Positions 10,614 to 21,904 of a stretch of 64,000 nucleotides of DNA are shown one piece after another; the stretch's first letter is position 1, and every line of letters begins with the position of its first letter. The stretch comes from Megaustenia siamemsis. Taxonomy: Eukaryota > Mollusca > Gastropoda > Stylommatophora > Ariophantidae. The position numbers were made by a program, and so were the translations under genes. Location: contig JAVIAB010000025.1 in assembly GCA_032433765.1 (NCBI GenBank), positions 35,486,782 to 35,550,781 on the forward strand. The letters are read 5' to 3'. The notes under the pieces were generated by a model, which made no database searches, was not told the DNA's origin, and saw only the letters and a list, made by a program, of their open reading frames with translations.

Positions 10614-11284
10614 AAAAGAGTAATTAGGATGTTGTAAAAGAGTAATTAAGTTGTTCTAAAAGAGTAATTATGATGTTGTAAAAGAGTAATTAGGATGTTG
10701 TAAAAAAAGTAATTAGGATGTTGTAAAAGAGTAATTAGGATGTTGTAAAAGAGTAATTAGGATGTTCTAAAAGAGTAATTAGGATGTTGTAAAAGAGTAA
10801 TCAGGATGTTCTAAAAAAGTAATCAGGATGTTCTAAAAGAGTAATTAGGATGTTGTAAAAGAGTAATTAGGATGTTGTAAAAGAGTAATTAGGATGTTGT
10901 TAAAGAGTAATTAGAATATTATAAGAGTAATTAGGATGTTCTAAAAGAGTAATTAGGATGTTGTAAAAGAGTAATTAGGATGTTCTAAAAGAGTAATTAG
11001 ATTGTTGTAAAAGAGTAATCAGAATGTTCTAAAAGAGTAATCATGATGTTCTAAAAGAGTAATCAGGATGTTCTAAAAGAGTAATTGGGATGTTCTAAAA
11101 GAGTAATTAGGATATTTTAAAAAAAGTAATTAGGATGTTCCAAAAGAGTAATTAGGATCTTCTAAAAGAGTAATTAGGATGTTCTAAAAGAGTAAACAGG
11201 ATGTTCTAAAAGAGTAATCAGGATGTTCTAAAAGAGTAATTAGGATGTTCCAAAAGAGTAAATAAGATGCTCTAAAAGAGTAAT

Positions 11285-11420
11285 TAGTATGTTCTAAAAG
11301 AGGCCAAATAAAAGAGGAAAGCTAATTTCCAATGTCAGAAAGAGACATTCATCACTTGGAGCCATGTTAATATAGGTGTAATATAATAATCATAATATAA
11401 TATGATAGAATATTTGGTGA
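11285..11420 (+). pseudogene. BovB-like LINE fragment between two arrays
   Basis: From the end of the 22-bp array the sequence reads VLKEA, then a degenerate basic stretch, and near 11,402 IEYLVTTEIF. Both motifs occur in this order in the LINE piece at 2,383-2,781 (NEEVLKEA, then LEYLVTTGK). The short distance matches the LINE apart from an A+T-rich insertion around 11,370-11,400. The right edge passes directly into the next minisatellite. Confidence 0.75.
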
Positions 11421-13144
11421 CAACTGAGATATTTTCTTGAACCTGGGAATTTTTGTTACAGCTGGGATATTTTTTGCTATCAGTGCCATTTTGTGACAAC
11501 TGGGATATTTTTGGTGACAACTGTGATATTTTGTGACAACTGAGATATTTTCTTACAGCTGATATATTTTTTTGACAACTGGGACATTTTGTTACAACTG
11601 ATATTTTTTGTGACAGGTAGGATATTTTGTTACAACTGAGATATTTTGTGACAACTGGGATATTATGTGACATGATATATTTTTGTGACAGCTTTGATAA
11701 TTTGTGACATCTGGGATATGTTGTTACTGCTGGGATATTTTGTTATAGCAAGGACATTTTGTGACAGCTTTAATGTTTAGTGAGAACTGCGATATTATGT
11801 GACAACTATATTATGTGACAACTATATTTTGTGGCAACTGATTATTTTGTGACAGCTGGAATATTTTGTTACAGTTGTGACATTCTGTGACAACTGATAA
11901 TTTTTTTAATAGGATATTTTATTATAACCGGGATATTTTGTGACACCTGAGATATTTTGTGTCAACTGGGATATTTTTATGACAGTTTGGATGTTTTATG
12001 ACAACTGCGATATTTTTGGACAACTGAGATATTTTGTGACAGTTGGGATATTTTGTGACAGCTATGATATTTTGAAAACATATGAAATTTTGTGACATCT
12101 TTGGTATTTTTTTGACTGATTTGATATTTTGTGGTAGCTAGGAAATTTGATTATAGTTGGAATATTTTGTGACAAATTGGGATATTTTTGGTGACTGCTG
12201 GAATATTTTGTGACAATTCAGATTATTTTGTGACAGCTATAATATTTTGTTACAGTTGTGACATTTTGTGGCAATAGATATATTTTGTGACAGCTGCGAT
12301 GTTTTGTTACAACTGGAATATTTTGTGACAGTTTTGATATTTTTGACAGTTTGGATATTTTGTCACAACTGAGATATTTATTGACATGAGGAATATTTTG
12401 TGATAGCTGGGATATTTCTTGACTGCTAGGATATTTAGTGACAAATGATATATTTTGTGTCCACTGTGATATTTTGTGACAGCTGGATATTTTTGTGACA
12501 TCTTTGTTATATTTGTTACAACTTTGATATTTTGTTACAGCTAGAATATTTTGTGACAGCTGGATATTTTTGTGACATCTTTGTTATATTTGTTACAACT
12601 TTGATATTTTGTTACAGCTAGAATATTTTGTGACAATGGAGATATTATCTTACACCTGGGAATTTTTATTACAGCTGGGATATTTTTTGCTATCAGAGAC
12701 ATTTTGTGACGTCTAGAATATTTTGTTACAATTGGAAAATTATGTGACAGCTGGGATATTTTTGTGACAGCTTTGTTGATTTCTGACAGCTGGGATATTG
12801 TGTTACTGCTCTGATATTTTGTTACAGCTGGGATATTATGTTATAGTTGGGATATTTTGTGACAGCTGGGATATTTTGCGACAGATGGGAAATTTTGTTG
12901 CAGCTGTGTTATTTTATGACAACTATGATATTTTGTGACAGCTTGGATATCTTGTGACAACTGAGTCATTTTGTGACAGCTGGGATATTTTGTGACAGTT
13001 TTTATATTTTGAACAAATATTTTGTGACAGCTTTGATACTTTGTTACAGCTGGGATATTGTTCTGACAGATTTGATATGTTTTGACATCTAGGTTATTTT
13101 ATTACAACTGAGATATTTTGTGACAGCTATTATATTTTGTTACT

Positions 13145-13480
13145 ATGGGGTATATATATGGCCCTTTTCATTTTCTCAGACGGTCTAGTGGAGGCTATTG
13201 TGTATTTTTTTAGGGTTTGTTTTTGTCGAACAGCTTCTCTCGTGGCTAATTCAACCAATGTTTGACAAACACATAAGCCACAGAATGAACAAGTCAGACC
13301 CACTGATCCACAGGGTTTTCCATCCTTTTTCATGAGTCTTTTCTCTTCTAAGTTTTGCCTTAGCACAGTCTCAAATGATGTTATACCGTTCCTTATACAT
13401 GCTCTCCGTGATGTGCGATCACTTGCCAGATGTTGCCAGTCAAATTCACATATGGAGAGATTTCAGAGATGATTAACATA
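13145..13480 (-). pseudogene. LINE C-terminus with CCHC-type zinc finger
   Basis: Minus strand 13,130-13,366 reads LRQNLEEKRLMKKDGKPCGS, then LTCSFCGLCVCQTLVELAT. The intact copy at 18.1 kb has CSLCDRVCLSNIGRISHERSC-like spacing; here the downstream His/Cys part is altered by substitutions and a frameshift. The finger is a nucleic-acid-binding tail found after the RT domain of several LINE groups. Confidence 0.7.
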
Positions 13481-13492
13481 TATCTCTATATC

Positions 13493-13747
13493 AGGGAGCC
13501 GCGATAGCTCAGTGGTTAGTGAACTGGACTACCACGGACAAGGGGTAGGGTTCGATCCCAACCGACGGCTTCCGGGTTCACCCAGCCTTAAATGGGTACC
13601 GGATTTTTCTGGGAAAGTAAAGCAGCATGGGCGTAATACTGACCACATTACCCCAAAAATCATGTGCTGAAGGTCTGTAAAATATAGGGTCACTAACACC
13701 TTATTTCCCTATACGCCACTTGGCGTGACGGGGGTACTTTACTTTAC
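13493..13747 (+). mobile_element. tRNA-derived SINE (single head)
   Basis: Flanked by a perfect 10-bp target duplication TCTCTATATC at 13,483-13,492 and 13,748-13,757. The head starts GGAGCCGCGATAGCTCAGTGG and carries a pol III A box (TAGCTCAGTGG) and B box (GGTTCGATCCC near 13,550). The body continues through CCGGATTTTTCTGGGAAAGT and CATGTGCTGAAGGTCTGTAA, and ends GGCGTGACGGGGGTACTTTA with a TTTAC repeat tail. A second copy, reversed and with an extra head, lies at 40,658-41,020. No family name can be confirmed without a search. Confidence 0.9.
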
Positions 13748-13757
13748 TCTCTATATC

Positions 13758-14160
13758 GTAGTTTAGGTCTGTCAATTTGTTTTTTTCTGTGTATTAGTTC
13801 ACCATATAGTATTTGCCTGGGAATGAGCTTTTCTTCCATTCGTTGGACATGCCCCAGCCATCTTAGTCTTCGACATCTGAGCATCGACATGATTGTTGGG
13901 GTCTTAGCACGTTGCAGGACAGTTAAGTTGGTTATTTTGTCCTGTCATTTGATGTACATTATTCTGCAGAGACATCGCATGTGGAAGACATTTAATCTTT
14001 TTTTTCCTGGTTTGAGTATGTTGTCCAGGTTTCAGATCCATATAATAGTGTGCTAAGCACACAAGTTTGATATATTAAGAGTTTAGTCTTTGGTGTTAGT
14101 TTCATCTTGTTCCATGCCCTTTCTGTGAGTTTGCCGAAGGTTGTTGCTGCCTTACCAATT
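13758..14160 (-). pseudogene. LINE post-palm domain
   Basis: The minus strand encodes, with frameshifts, the same LLYGSETW, HMRCLR, WLGHVQRMEE and ILYGE motifs seen intact at 18,163-18,765. It is the continuation of the RT at 14,160-14,648. The SINE separates it from its zinc-finger tail. Confidence 0.75.
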
Positions 14161-14648
14161 CAACTGTTTATTTTTTCATAAAGAGAGATGGTTTGCGTAA
14201 TTGTGGATCCAAGATATGTAAATTTCTTAACTGATTCTAGAGGACAATCCTTTAGAGTGATTAATAGAGGTTTGATGTCGCCTTCACTTAGTATTACTAT
14301 CTTTTGAACATTAATTGACAATGAAAAAAGGGTGCATGCTTTATCCAGGTTGTTGATCAGCCATTGTAGGGTGGCTTCACTATGAGCGACAATGGCAGCA
14401 TCGTCAGCAAATAAAAGTTCTTTAAGTAGGGCAACATTTGTTTTGGTTTTTGCTCTTAGTCGTGCTAAGTTGAACAGTGAGCCATCTGATCTTGTGCGAA
14501 TGTAAATATCTCCTGAGCTGTTTTCGAATGCGTAATTTAGGGCAGCAAACAATATACCAAAAAGGGTGGGGGCGAGGACACATCCCTGTTTCACTCCGTT
14601 GTTGACTTTAAAACTCTGATGAACTCCCATCAAAGTAGATTTTAGCAT
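14160..14648 (-). CDS. Reverse transcriptase palm of second LINE family (partial)
   Basis: The 162-codon frame reads VNNGVKQGCVLAPTLFGILF, then DGSLFNLARLRAKTK, then LLFADDAAIVAHSEATLQ (the FADD active site), VQKIVILSEGD and KKFTYLGSTITQTISLYEKI. These are RT motifs B through E. The N-terminal RT and endonuclease are absent (5' truncation at about 14,690). The clade is unassigned; the sequence is not of the RTE or Tx1 type found elsewhere in the window. Confidence 0.85.
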   Translation of the reverse strand: MLKSTLMGVHQSFKVNNGVKQGCVLAPTLFGILFAALNYAFENSSGDIYIRTRSDGSLFNLARLRAKTKTNVALLKELLFADDAAIVAHSEATLQWLINNLDKACTLFSLSINVQKIVILSEGDIKPLLITLKDCPLESVKKFTYLGSTITQTISLYEKINS

Positions 14649-16324
14649 TCATGTCTTCATGAAAGGACATAATCAAATCATAATCACTATGGGTTGACAG
14701 CTGGAATAATTTTGTGATAGCTTTGATAATTTGTGACAGCTGGGATATTTTTTTACTGCTGGGATATTTTGTTATAGCTGGGATATTTTGTTATAACTGG
14801 ACATTTTGTGACATCTGGAATATTTTTATGCAGTTGGGATATTTTGTGACAACTGTGATATGTTTGGACAGTTGGGATATTTTGCCACAACTGAGATAAT
14901 TTGTGACAGCTGAGATATTTTGTGACAGCTGTGATATTCTGTGACAGCTGAAATATTTTGTGACAACTGTGATATTTTGTGACAGTTGTGATATTTTGTG
15001 ACAGCTGTAATATTTTGTGACAACTGTGATATTTTGTGACAGCTGTGATATTTTGTGACAGCTGTGATATTTTGTGACAGCTGTGATATTTTGTGACAAC
15101 TGTGATGTTTTTTGACAGTTGAGATATTTTGTCACAACCGAGATATTTTGTGACAACTGTAATATTTTGTGACAGTTGGGATATTTTGTCACAACTGAGA
15201 TATTTTGGGACAACTGTGATATTTTGTGACAACAGTGATATTTTGTGACAACTGTGATATTTTGTGACAGCTGTGATATTTTGTGACAGCTGTGATATTT
15301 TGTGACATCTGTGATATTTTGTGACAGCTGAGATATTTTGTGACAGCTGTGATATTTTGTGACAGCTGTGATATTTTGTGACAGCTGAGATATTTTGTGA
15401 CAGCTGAGATAGTTTGTTATAGCTGGGATAGTTTGTTATAGCTGGTATATTTTGTTATAGCTGGGATAGTTTGTTATAGCTAAGATAGTTTGTTATAGCT
15501 GGGATAGTTTGTTATAGCTGGAATAGTTTGAGACAACAGCGGTATTTTCCTTCTCCTGGGTTTGTTTTTTACAGCATAGAATTTGTTATATATCAGGAAT
15601 ATTTAATGACAATGGGGATTTTTGGTGACATGGTATATCTTGTGACAACTGTGATTTTATGACAGCTGGGATATTTTGTTGCAGCTGTGATATCTTATGA
15701 CAGATGGGATATTTTAGAACATCTGAGATATTTTGTGCAGTCGGGATATTTTGTGATAGCTATAATATTTTGTTACAGCTGTGACATTTTGTGACAATAG
15801 ATATATTTTGTGACAGCTGGGATCTTTTGTTACAACTGGAATGTTTTGTGACTGCTGAGATATTTTTGTGACAGCTTTGATATTTTGTGACATTTTGGAT
15901 ATTTCGTGACTACTGAGATATTTATTGACATCAGGGATATTTTGTGATAACTGAGATATTTTGTCACTTCTAGGATATTTTGTGACAAATTATATATTTT
16001 GTGAAAGCTGTGATATTTTTGTGACAGCGGTGATATTTTGTGACAGCTGGGATATTTTTGTTACAGCTAAAATATTTTGTGACAATGGAGATATTTTCTT
16101 ACACCTGGGAATTGTTATTACAGCTGGGATATTTTTTGCTATCAGTGACATCAGAGACATTTTGTGACATCTAGCATATTTTGTTACAGCTGGGAAATTA
16201 TGTGACAACAGGGATCTTTTTGTGACAGTTTTGATGCTTTGTGACAGCTGGCATGTTTTGTGACAACTATATTTCATGACAGCTGGGATATTTTGTGGTA
16301 ATAATGTAGAAGTATTAAAGAAAA

Positions 16325-16630
16325 TGAAATGGGGGTGGGCACCAAGTTTCTCATCCGGTAACTGAGTTGAGAGCAGACAGTTCCTGCATGAGGATCAGCC
16401 AATGACAGAGCTGATCAAGATCCTACTGCAACCCCACCCCCCAGTGGTGCTTCTGAAAATAAACTAACCAGTTTGGCCAAGTAAAAAGGGATCAAAGCAA
16501 AGAGGGTAGGCAACCCAGTGCTCAGAAATGCTGTGATGAGGTCAGATGTGTTAGGCTGAAAGGCACAGATATCAAAGCCTGGCTGTAAAGCTCAAAATAA
16601 TACATCTACGCCCACTTAAACTTAGATTAC
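16325..16630. repeat. Interspersed repeat family A, copy 1 (diverged)
   Basis: Shares an ordered series of phrases with 31,235-31,600 and 48,178-48,445: GTGCTTCTGAAAATAAACTA, CAGTTTGGCCAAGTAAAAAG, GGTCAGATGTGTTAGGCTGA, AAGGCACAGATATCA and CGCCCACTTAA. This is the most diverged copy. No open frame is conserved among the three, so a SINE-like or LINE 3' UTR origin is more likely than a gene. Confidence 0.7.
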
Positions 16631-17390
16631 AAGACCTTTCTGTGAGTGACATTTTCACAATACCGTAGAAAAAATTACTACCACTTAATTATTACATTTG
16701 GAGTACCAAAAATAGTATTTTCTTTAAACTGTTGCTACATGCTGTGTGTTTACCCAAGCAGAGACATGGGAATTGGAGGCTGTGATCATTTCCTGGGTTA
16801 CATTAGATTTATGTCCTGAAATGCAACTTATTCATGCTGTGGCTACTGGAGGTGTTATGATGTCTATTCACGCAGCCGCCTAAGTCCGTTAATCTAGTCA
16901 TATGTTCGGCTTCCTCTAAGTATTGTTTGCTGGCTATCCCATGTTACAAAGGTTTGTTTCATGTCTCGCCGACAGCCGAGAAGATTTCCCCCATCATAAT
17001 AGAAAAAAACTAATCTCTTGAAAAATTAGAAAAATTAAAAGAGAAAAAAACAGCCAGTTTTATATGATACCTTACACATGTGAGTGCCTGCTCTTTAAAA
17101 CATCTACCTTAGTTTTATGTAGTCGTGATGTCAAGTACATAATTCTCTCCTGCCAAATCTAACCAGAATGTTTCTAGACCGCCTCTGCTGCTGAAAAAAC
17201 CTGGACTATCTTTTATATTACAATCCACTTAATTCACAACATTAAATCTCTCATATTAACATTTTTAATCTAAATTATTATATACAGCAGTCAAGTTTAA
17301 TAATTTCTGTAAGTAAAAGTGAGAGTCATGAACTTTTTGACCGCTCAATTTTGTTACATGTGTATCCTGAGAAGATCTGTTTTTTTCTTT
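16630..17390. other. A+T-rich sequence without recognised genes
   Basis: No convincing exon or repeat is visible. The stretch 17,210-17,300 (CCACTTAATTCACAACATTA) resembles the unit of the following minisatellite and is probably its unamplified ancestor. Confidence 0.4.
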
Positions 17391-18077
17391 GCTCGCTGCG
17401 CTACTGTTCATAAGTGATATTAATTATATCTTATGATCTGCTTAATTCATGACATTTAATCTCTCATATGTGATATTAATTATATCTTATGATCCGCTTA
17501 ATTCATGACATTTAATCTCTCATATGTGATATTAATTATATCTTATGATCCGCTTAATTCATGACGTTTAATCTCTCATATGTGAAATCAATTATATCTT
17601 ACGATCCACTTAATTCATGGCATTTAATCTCTCATATGTGATATTAATTATATCTTTCGATCCACTTAATTCATGACATTTAATCTCTCATATGTGATAT
17701 TAACTTACGATCCGCTTAATTCATGACATTTAATAACTCTTATGTGATGTTAATATCTTATGATCCGCTTAATTCATGACATTTAATCTCTCATATGTGA
17801 TATTAATTATATCTTATGATCTGCTTAATTCATGACATTTAATCTCTCATATGTGATATTAATTATATCTTATGATCCGCTTAATTCATGACATTTAATC
17901 TCTCATATGTGATATTATATCTTACAATCCACTTAATTCATGACATTTAATCTCTCATATGTGATATTATATCTTACAATCCACTTAATTCATGACATTT
18001 AATCTCTCATATGAGATATTAATTATATCTTATGATCAGCTTAATTCATGACATTTAATCTCTCATATGTGATATAT

Positions 18078-18808
18078 TACGACCTTCGGCAAACTCACAA
18101 AAAGGGCATGGAACAACACGAAACTAACTCAAAAGACTAAACTCTTAATATATCAAACATGTGTGCTTAGCACACTACTATATGGATCCGAAACCTGGAC
18201 AACATACTCAAACCAGGAAAAAAGACTAAATGTCTTCCACATGCGATGTCTCCGCAAAATAATGCACATCAAATGGCAGGACAAAATAACAAACTTAACT
18301 GTCCTGCAACGTGCTAAGACCCTAACAATCATGTCGATGCTCAGAAGTCGAAGGCTAAGATGGCTGGGGCATGTCCAACGGATGGAAGAAAAACGCATTC
18401 CTAGGCAAATACTATATGGCGAGCTAAAACACGGAAAACGACAAATCGGCAGACCTAAACTACGATATAGAGATATCTGCAAATCATCTCTGAAAGACTT
18501 CTCCATCTGTGAAAACGACTGGCAACATCTGGCAAGTGATCGCACATCATGGAGAGCACGTATAAGGAACGGTATAACAACATTTGAGACTGTTCTAAGA
18601 CAGGACTTAGAAGAGAAGAGACTCATGAAAAAGGATGGTAAACCCTGTGGACCAGCGAGCCTGACCTGTTCATTATGTGACCGCGTGTGTTTGTCAAACA
18701 TTGGTAGAATTAGCCACGAGAGAAGCTGTTCGGCAAAAACAATACCTCAAAAAAATACGCAATAGCCTCCACTAGACCGTCTGACAAGACGAAAAGGGCC
18801 ATATATAT
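18078..18808 (+). mobile_element. Second LINE family, 5'-truncated copy nested in the 56-bp array
   Basis: Starts at TACGACCTTCGGCAAACTCA and ends at AAAGGGCCATATATATATAT, with the 56-bp array on both sides. It is the same family as 13,140-14,695, in opposite orientation. It covers the post-palm region and the zinc finger only. Confidence 0.88.
18163..18765 (+). CDS. LINE RT post-palm domain and C-terminal zinc finger (partial)
   Basis: The 200-codon open frame begins MLSTLLYGSETWTTYS, then HMRCLRKIMHIKWQDKITN, LRWLGHVQRMEEKRIP, LYGELKHGKRQIGRPKLRY, and ends with a Cys/His cluster CSLCDRVC ... SHERSC (residues about 173-191, spacing C-x2-C-x3-C, H-x3-C). The frame is open upstream of the ATG into the truncation point. 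No catalytic RT residues are present, so it is a dead fragment with an intact frame, which suggests recent insertion. Confidence 0.85.
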   Translation: MLSTLLYGSETWTTYSNQEKRLNVFHMRCLRKIMHIKWQDKITNLTVLQRAKTLTIMSMLRSRRLRWLGHVQRMEEKRIPRQILYGELKHGKRQIGRPKLRYRDICKSSLKDFSICENDWQHLASDRTSWRARIRNGITTFETVLRQDLEEKRLMKKDGKPCGPASLTCSLCDRVCLSNIGRISHERSCSAKTIPQKNTQ

Positions 18809-18929
18809 ATATGTGTGATATTATATCTTACAATCCGCTTAATTCATGACATTTAATCTCTCATAAGTGATATTAATTATATCTTACGATCCACTTAATT
18901 CATGACATTTAGTTTCTGATATTAACATT

Positions 18930-19099
18930 TTGAATCTGTTTATGCAAAAATACAATCTAATAATTTTGGTGAGTAGAAGTGACAGTCATAATTTTTTTGA
19001 TCGCTTCATTTTTTTAACACTTTGCGATGTCGTTTCCTGTACAAATTTTACTGTCTTTTGTAATTCTTCCAGTGGTCCATATAGTTTTGTCTGTTGTGT
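18930..19099 (-). pseudogene. 3' end of an RNase H-type LINE, left of the foldback
   Basis: 19,020-19,099 matches 49,870-49,945 (CAATGTCTTTTCCTGTATAA and GCAGTGGTGCATCTAGTCTT regions). The match continues at 26,989 on the other side of the foldback element, so the foldback split this LINE copy. It is degenerate and has no open frame. Confidence 0.7.
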
Positions 19100-19540
19100 T
19101 AGTAGTAGTAGTGGCTGTGAACCCACCCTAAAAGTGGAATAACATGCACCGAAAGACAATAGATTTGGCACCGACTTTGCACGAAACATGCACCAAAACG
19201 GTGCCAAAAAAAAAAAAAAAAAAAAATTATTTTTTTTTCGAATTCGCGATTTTTTCGAACTTCATTATTTTTTTTTGGGGGGGAATTTTTTTTTTTTTTG
19301 GGGTTCGTCAGTTTGTCGAAACGGTCTACTGTTACTGAGAGCTTAACTCAGGTAAATTCAAAAGATCGTGTGCTAATCGGCTTATTGTCCGGTGATATGC
19401 TCTCGCTGTGTGTTAGATGAAAATATTTGTGAAAGAGTATTTTAAAAGAGTATATTTGTGAAAGTAAAAATTCAGAATTATTTAAAAAATATGTATTTGT
19501 GAAAGTAAACTCAGAATTATTAAAAATAAAAAAAAAAACA

Positions 19541-19591
19541 GTCTCCCTTCAGGATTCGAACACGGGTCTACTACGTGACAGGCCAGGCAAC
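19541..19591 (-). other. tRNA-Asp-like 3' half (left arm)
   Basis: The minus strand reads GCCTGTCACGTAGTAGACC and GTGTTCGAATCCTGAAGGGA, resembling the anticodon arm (loop CTGTCAC with anticodon GTC), T arm and acceptor 3' strand of tRNA-Asp. The D arm and 5' half are absent, so it is not a functional tRNA gene. It may be the remnant of a SINE head or of the element's origin. Confidence 0.55.
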
Positions 19592-20336
19592 ATGTAAAAA
19601 AAAAAAAATGCTGACAAGCAATAACATTGAAAGGTTAGTTTTGTCGAACGGTCTCCTGTGTTTCTGAGAGCTTAACCGCAGGTAAATTCAATAGAGACTC
19701 GGTGCTAATCCGTGTCCGGTGATCGTCGCTCCGTGTCCGGTGATCGCCTCGCTCGTGTTAGAAATTTGTGAAAGAGTATTTTAAAAGAGTATGTGAAGGT
19801 GATAAATAAAAAATACGAAATGTTTCAAAACGTTAAGAAATATAGTTAAATGTGATAAAACTGATTTTTAAAAAAGGCGAAATAATAAAAACTATGAAAA
19901 AAATAAGTTAACTGTAAATACTGACGGAAAACTGTATGTTAAGTCAAGAAACTGGAATGACATGGCAGCTTTTGTTGACTGGGCTAGTGGTACTTGAGGA
20001 ATGCTATTGTTAGGAAAAATCGCTTATTATTGTCAAGGAATCGTGGTCATTGATAGGAAAATACGACTAGCGCGCGGGCGGGAACGAGTTGGTTGACACA
20101 GGTGTGTTATTGTAGTATCGCTAACATCATGTGCCAGGATAGCGGTTCTTGGGGAAAGATTATTGGTCGTGTGTGTTATCGCTACCAACATCATCATGTG
20201 TCGGTTAGTAAGGTGTGCTAATATTAAATAGTGACGCTCGCTCTTTCTCATTCAATGTAAAGCAAAACAAAAAATTCTATATTTCACAATTTTATTAATA
20301 CATCATATATATATTACTGTCCGGATGCTGATAATT

Positions 20337-20543
20337 TTAACCGTCTGGGTTTCCTACACAACCGCCCTCCATTTTGACAAAACCTTGATCAAAGCTGGAA
20401 TAGGTAATCGAGGACTTGGCTGAAACATCCTGGTCATCCATACTGGCTGCCGGAGCTGTCGTCTGATTAACAAGAGTGAGGTCCCCTTGGTTAACAGAAA
20501 AGGGCGTGTAGTTGATGTTAGCATAAGCGTTTTCGAGACTACC
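20337..20543 (-). CDS. Captured terminal-exon-like frame (left arm copy)
   Basis: Exact mirror of the frame at 25,547-25,753; see that entry. 68 codons ending NPDG-stop, followed on the minus strand by a 3' UTR-like stretch with AATAAA. It has no ATG at the start, as expected for an internal or terminal exon. Confidence 0.5.
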   Translation of the reverse strand, partial: GSLENAYANINYTPFSVNQGDLTLVNQTTAPAASMDDQDVSAKSSITYSSFDQGFVKMEGGCVGNPDG

Positions 20544-20564
20544 TTAACGCCATGTGCCACCCTC

Positions 20565-20808
20565 AACACCATCCTCTCTCTCTCTCTCTCTCTATCGCAT
20601 ATCCAAGCTAACTCAAGTCAAATAAAAATCATCACCAAGCCACACAAATTGACACATCATCATCATGTGCCACCCTCAACACTATCATCATCATCATCCA
20701 CCCTCATCACCCCTTCCTATCATCATCATGTGCCACCCTCAACACTATCATCATCATCATCCACCCTCATCACTCCTTCCTATCATCATCATGTGCCACC
20801 CTCAACAC

Positions 20809-20846
<38 letters not shown>

Positions 20847-20931
20847 CATATCCAAGCTAACTCAAGTCAAATAAAAATCATCACCAAGCCACACAAATTG
20901 ACACATCATCATCATGTGCCACCCTCAACAC

Positions 20932-20970
<39 letters not shown>

Positions 20971-21119
20971 GCATATCCAAGCTAACTCAAGTCAAATAAA
21001 AATCATCACCAAGCCACACAAATTGACACATCATCATCATGTGCCACCCTCAACACTATCATCATCATCATCCACCCTCATCACCCCTTCCTATCATCAT
21101 CATGTGCCACCCTCAACAC

Positions 21120-21161
<42 letters not shown>

Positions 21162-21673
21162 CATATCCAAGCTAACTCAAGTCAAATAAAAATCATCATC
21201 ATGTGCCACCCTCAACACTAGCATCATGTGCCACCCTCAACACTAGCATCATGTGCCTCAATACTATCATCTTGTGCCTCAACATCACCCTTCAAGTCCT
21301 ATCATCATCATGTGCCACCCTCAACACCATCATCAGCCATTCAGGTCCTAGCATCAAACCACACAAAGTATCAACCAGCGAAATTCTCTCTCTCTCTCTC
21401 TCTGACTCTCTCACATTCATGGTCAAGTCAAATAAAAATCATCATCATGTGCCACCCTCAACACCATCATCCCTTCATGTCCTATCATCATCATGTGCCA
21501 CCCTCAACACTAGCATCATGTGCCACCCTCAACACTAGCATCATGTGCCTCAACACTATCATCTTGTGCCTCAACATCACCCTTCAAGTCCTATCATCAT
21601 CATGTGCCACCCTCAACACCATCATCAGCCCTTCAGGTCCTAGCATCAAACCACACAAAGTATCAACCAGCGA

Positions 21674-21714
<41 letters not shown>

Positions 21715-21725
21715 ACATTCATGGT
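20565..21725. repeat. CT/CATCAT compound array (left arm)
   Basis: Blocks of (CT)n alternate with ATCATCATCATGTGCCACCC and TCAACACTATCATCATC units and with CAAGCTAACTCAAGTCAAAT. The Ser/His/Pro-rich open frames here are artefacts of low complexity. The mirror copy is 24,322-25,520. Confidence 0.9.
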
Positions 21726-21904
21726 AAACCAAAACAAAATAAATCACTAAGATTTTACCACCATAACACACAAATTTAGGGTCATATTAAAAAAAGTCGA
21801 CTTTAAAACCATACAAATCTACTCCCATACTCATAAAAGTTAGACACATCAAACAGATAATTACTTCCAAACTCCAAAAAAAAAAAAAAAGTTAGACCAA
21901 ATCA

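Larger units (their letters stand above)
9130..11300. repeat. 22-bp minisatellite grown from LINE codons (interrupted by an RTE LINE)
   Basis: The unit is AGTAATTAGGATGTTCTAAA plus AG, repeated about 9 times before 9,323 and about 31 times after 10,613. The earliest units keep GAG for TAG and read SNEDVLKE, matching the LINE motif TNEEVLKE. The last unit runs into GTTCTAAAAGAGGCCAA (VLKEA), again LINE sequence. The coding origin is therefore visible at both edges. Inner units have the stop-creating GAG to TAG change. Confidence 0.9.
13140..14695 (-). mobile_element. Second LINE family (C-terminal zinc finger type), nested in the array
   Basis: A 5'-truncated minus-strand copy lies with the 19-20-bp array on both sides. 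It is related to the plus-strand copy at 18,078-18,808, sharing the ends GAAAAGGGCCATATATATA and the whole C-terminal coding region. A SINE at 13,493-13,747 is inserted into it. Nesting order: BovB LINE, array, this LINE, SINE. Confidence 0.85.
11410..16290. repeat. Degenerate 19-20-bp minisatellite grown from the LVTTG codons of a LINE
   Basis: Units vary around TTTTGTGACAGCTGGGATA, with about 160 copies split by a nested LINE at 13,140-14,690. The first units read TTGGTGACAACTGAGATATT, which translates LVTTEI and matches LEYLVTTGK. The region near 14,880-15,400 is the most homogeneous; the edges are the most diverged. Long minus-strand frames in this array (for example 14,753-15,232) are by-products of a unit with few stops. 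Confidence 0.9.
17400..18930. repeat. 56-bp minisatellite, interrupted by a LINE
   Basis: Units read CTTAATTCATGACATTTAAT, CTCTCATATGTGATATTAAT, TATATCTTATGATCCG. About 12 copies lie left of the LINE (17,400-18,075) and two right of it (18,815-18,930). Small internal deletions of TTAATTATA recur in adjacent units, a mark of unit-by-unit spreading. Confidence 0.9.

Noticed and set aside
9130..11300. CRISPR-like array because of short regular repeats
   Set aside because: Units are directly adjacent without unique spacers, the context is eukaryotic and LINE-derived, and no cas genes exist.
13493..13580. Functional tRNA gene
   Set aside because: It has A and B boxes but is fused to a SINE body with a target duplication, and no proper cloverleaf with a 3' acceptor strand is formed.
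14753..15232. Three overlapping minus-strand frames of 65-159 codons rich in SQNI and VTKY
   Set aside because: They follow the 19-20-bp repeat unit, which has few stops; no sequence other than the repeat is encoded.
20487..21779. Plus-strand Ser/His/Pro-rich frames of up to 183 codons (mirror at 24,270-25,603)
   Set aside because: They are translations of (CT)n and CATCAT tracts. Frames in both arms differ only by tract length, and no domain is present.
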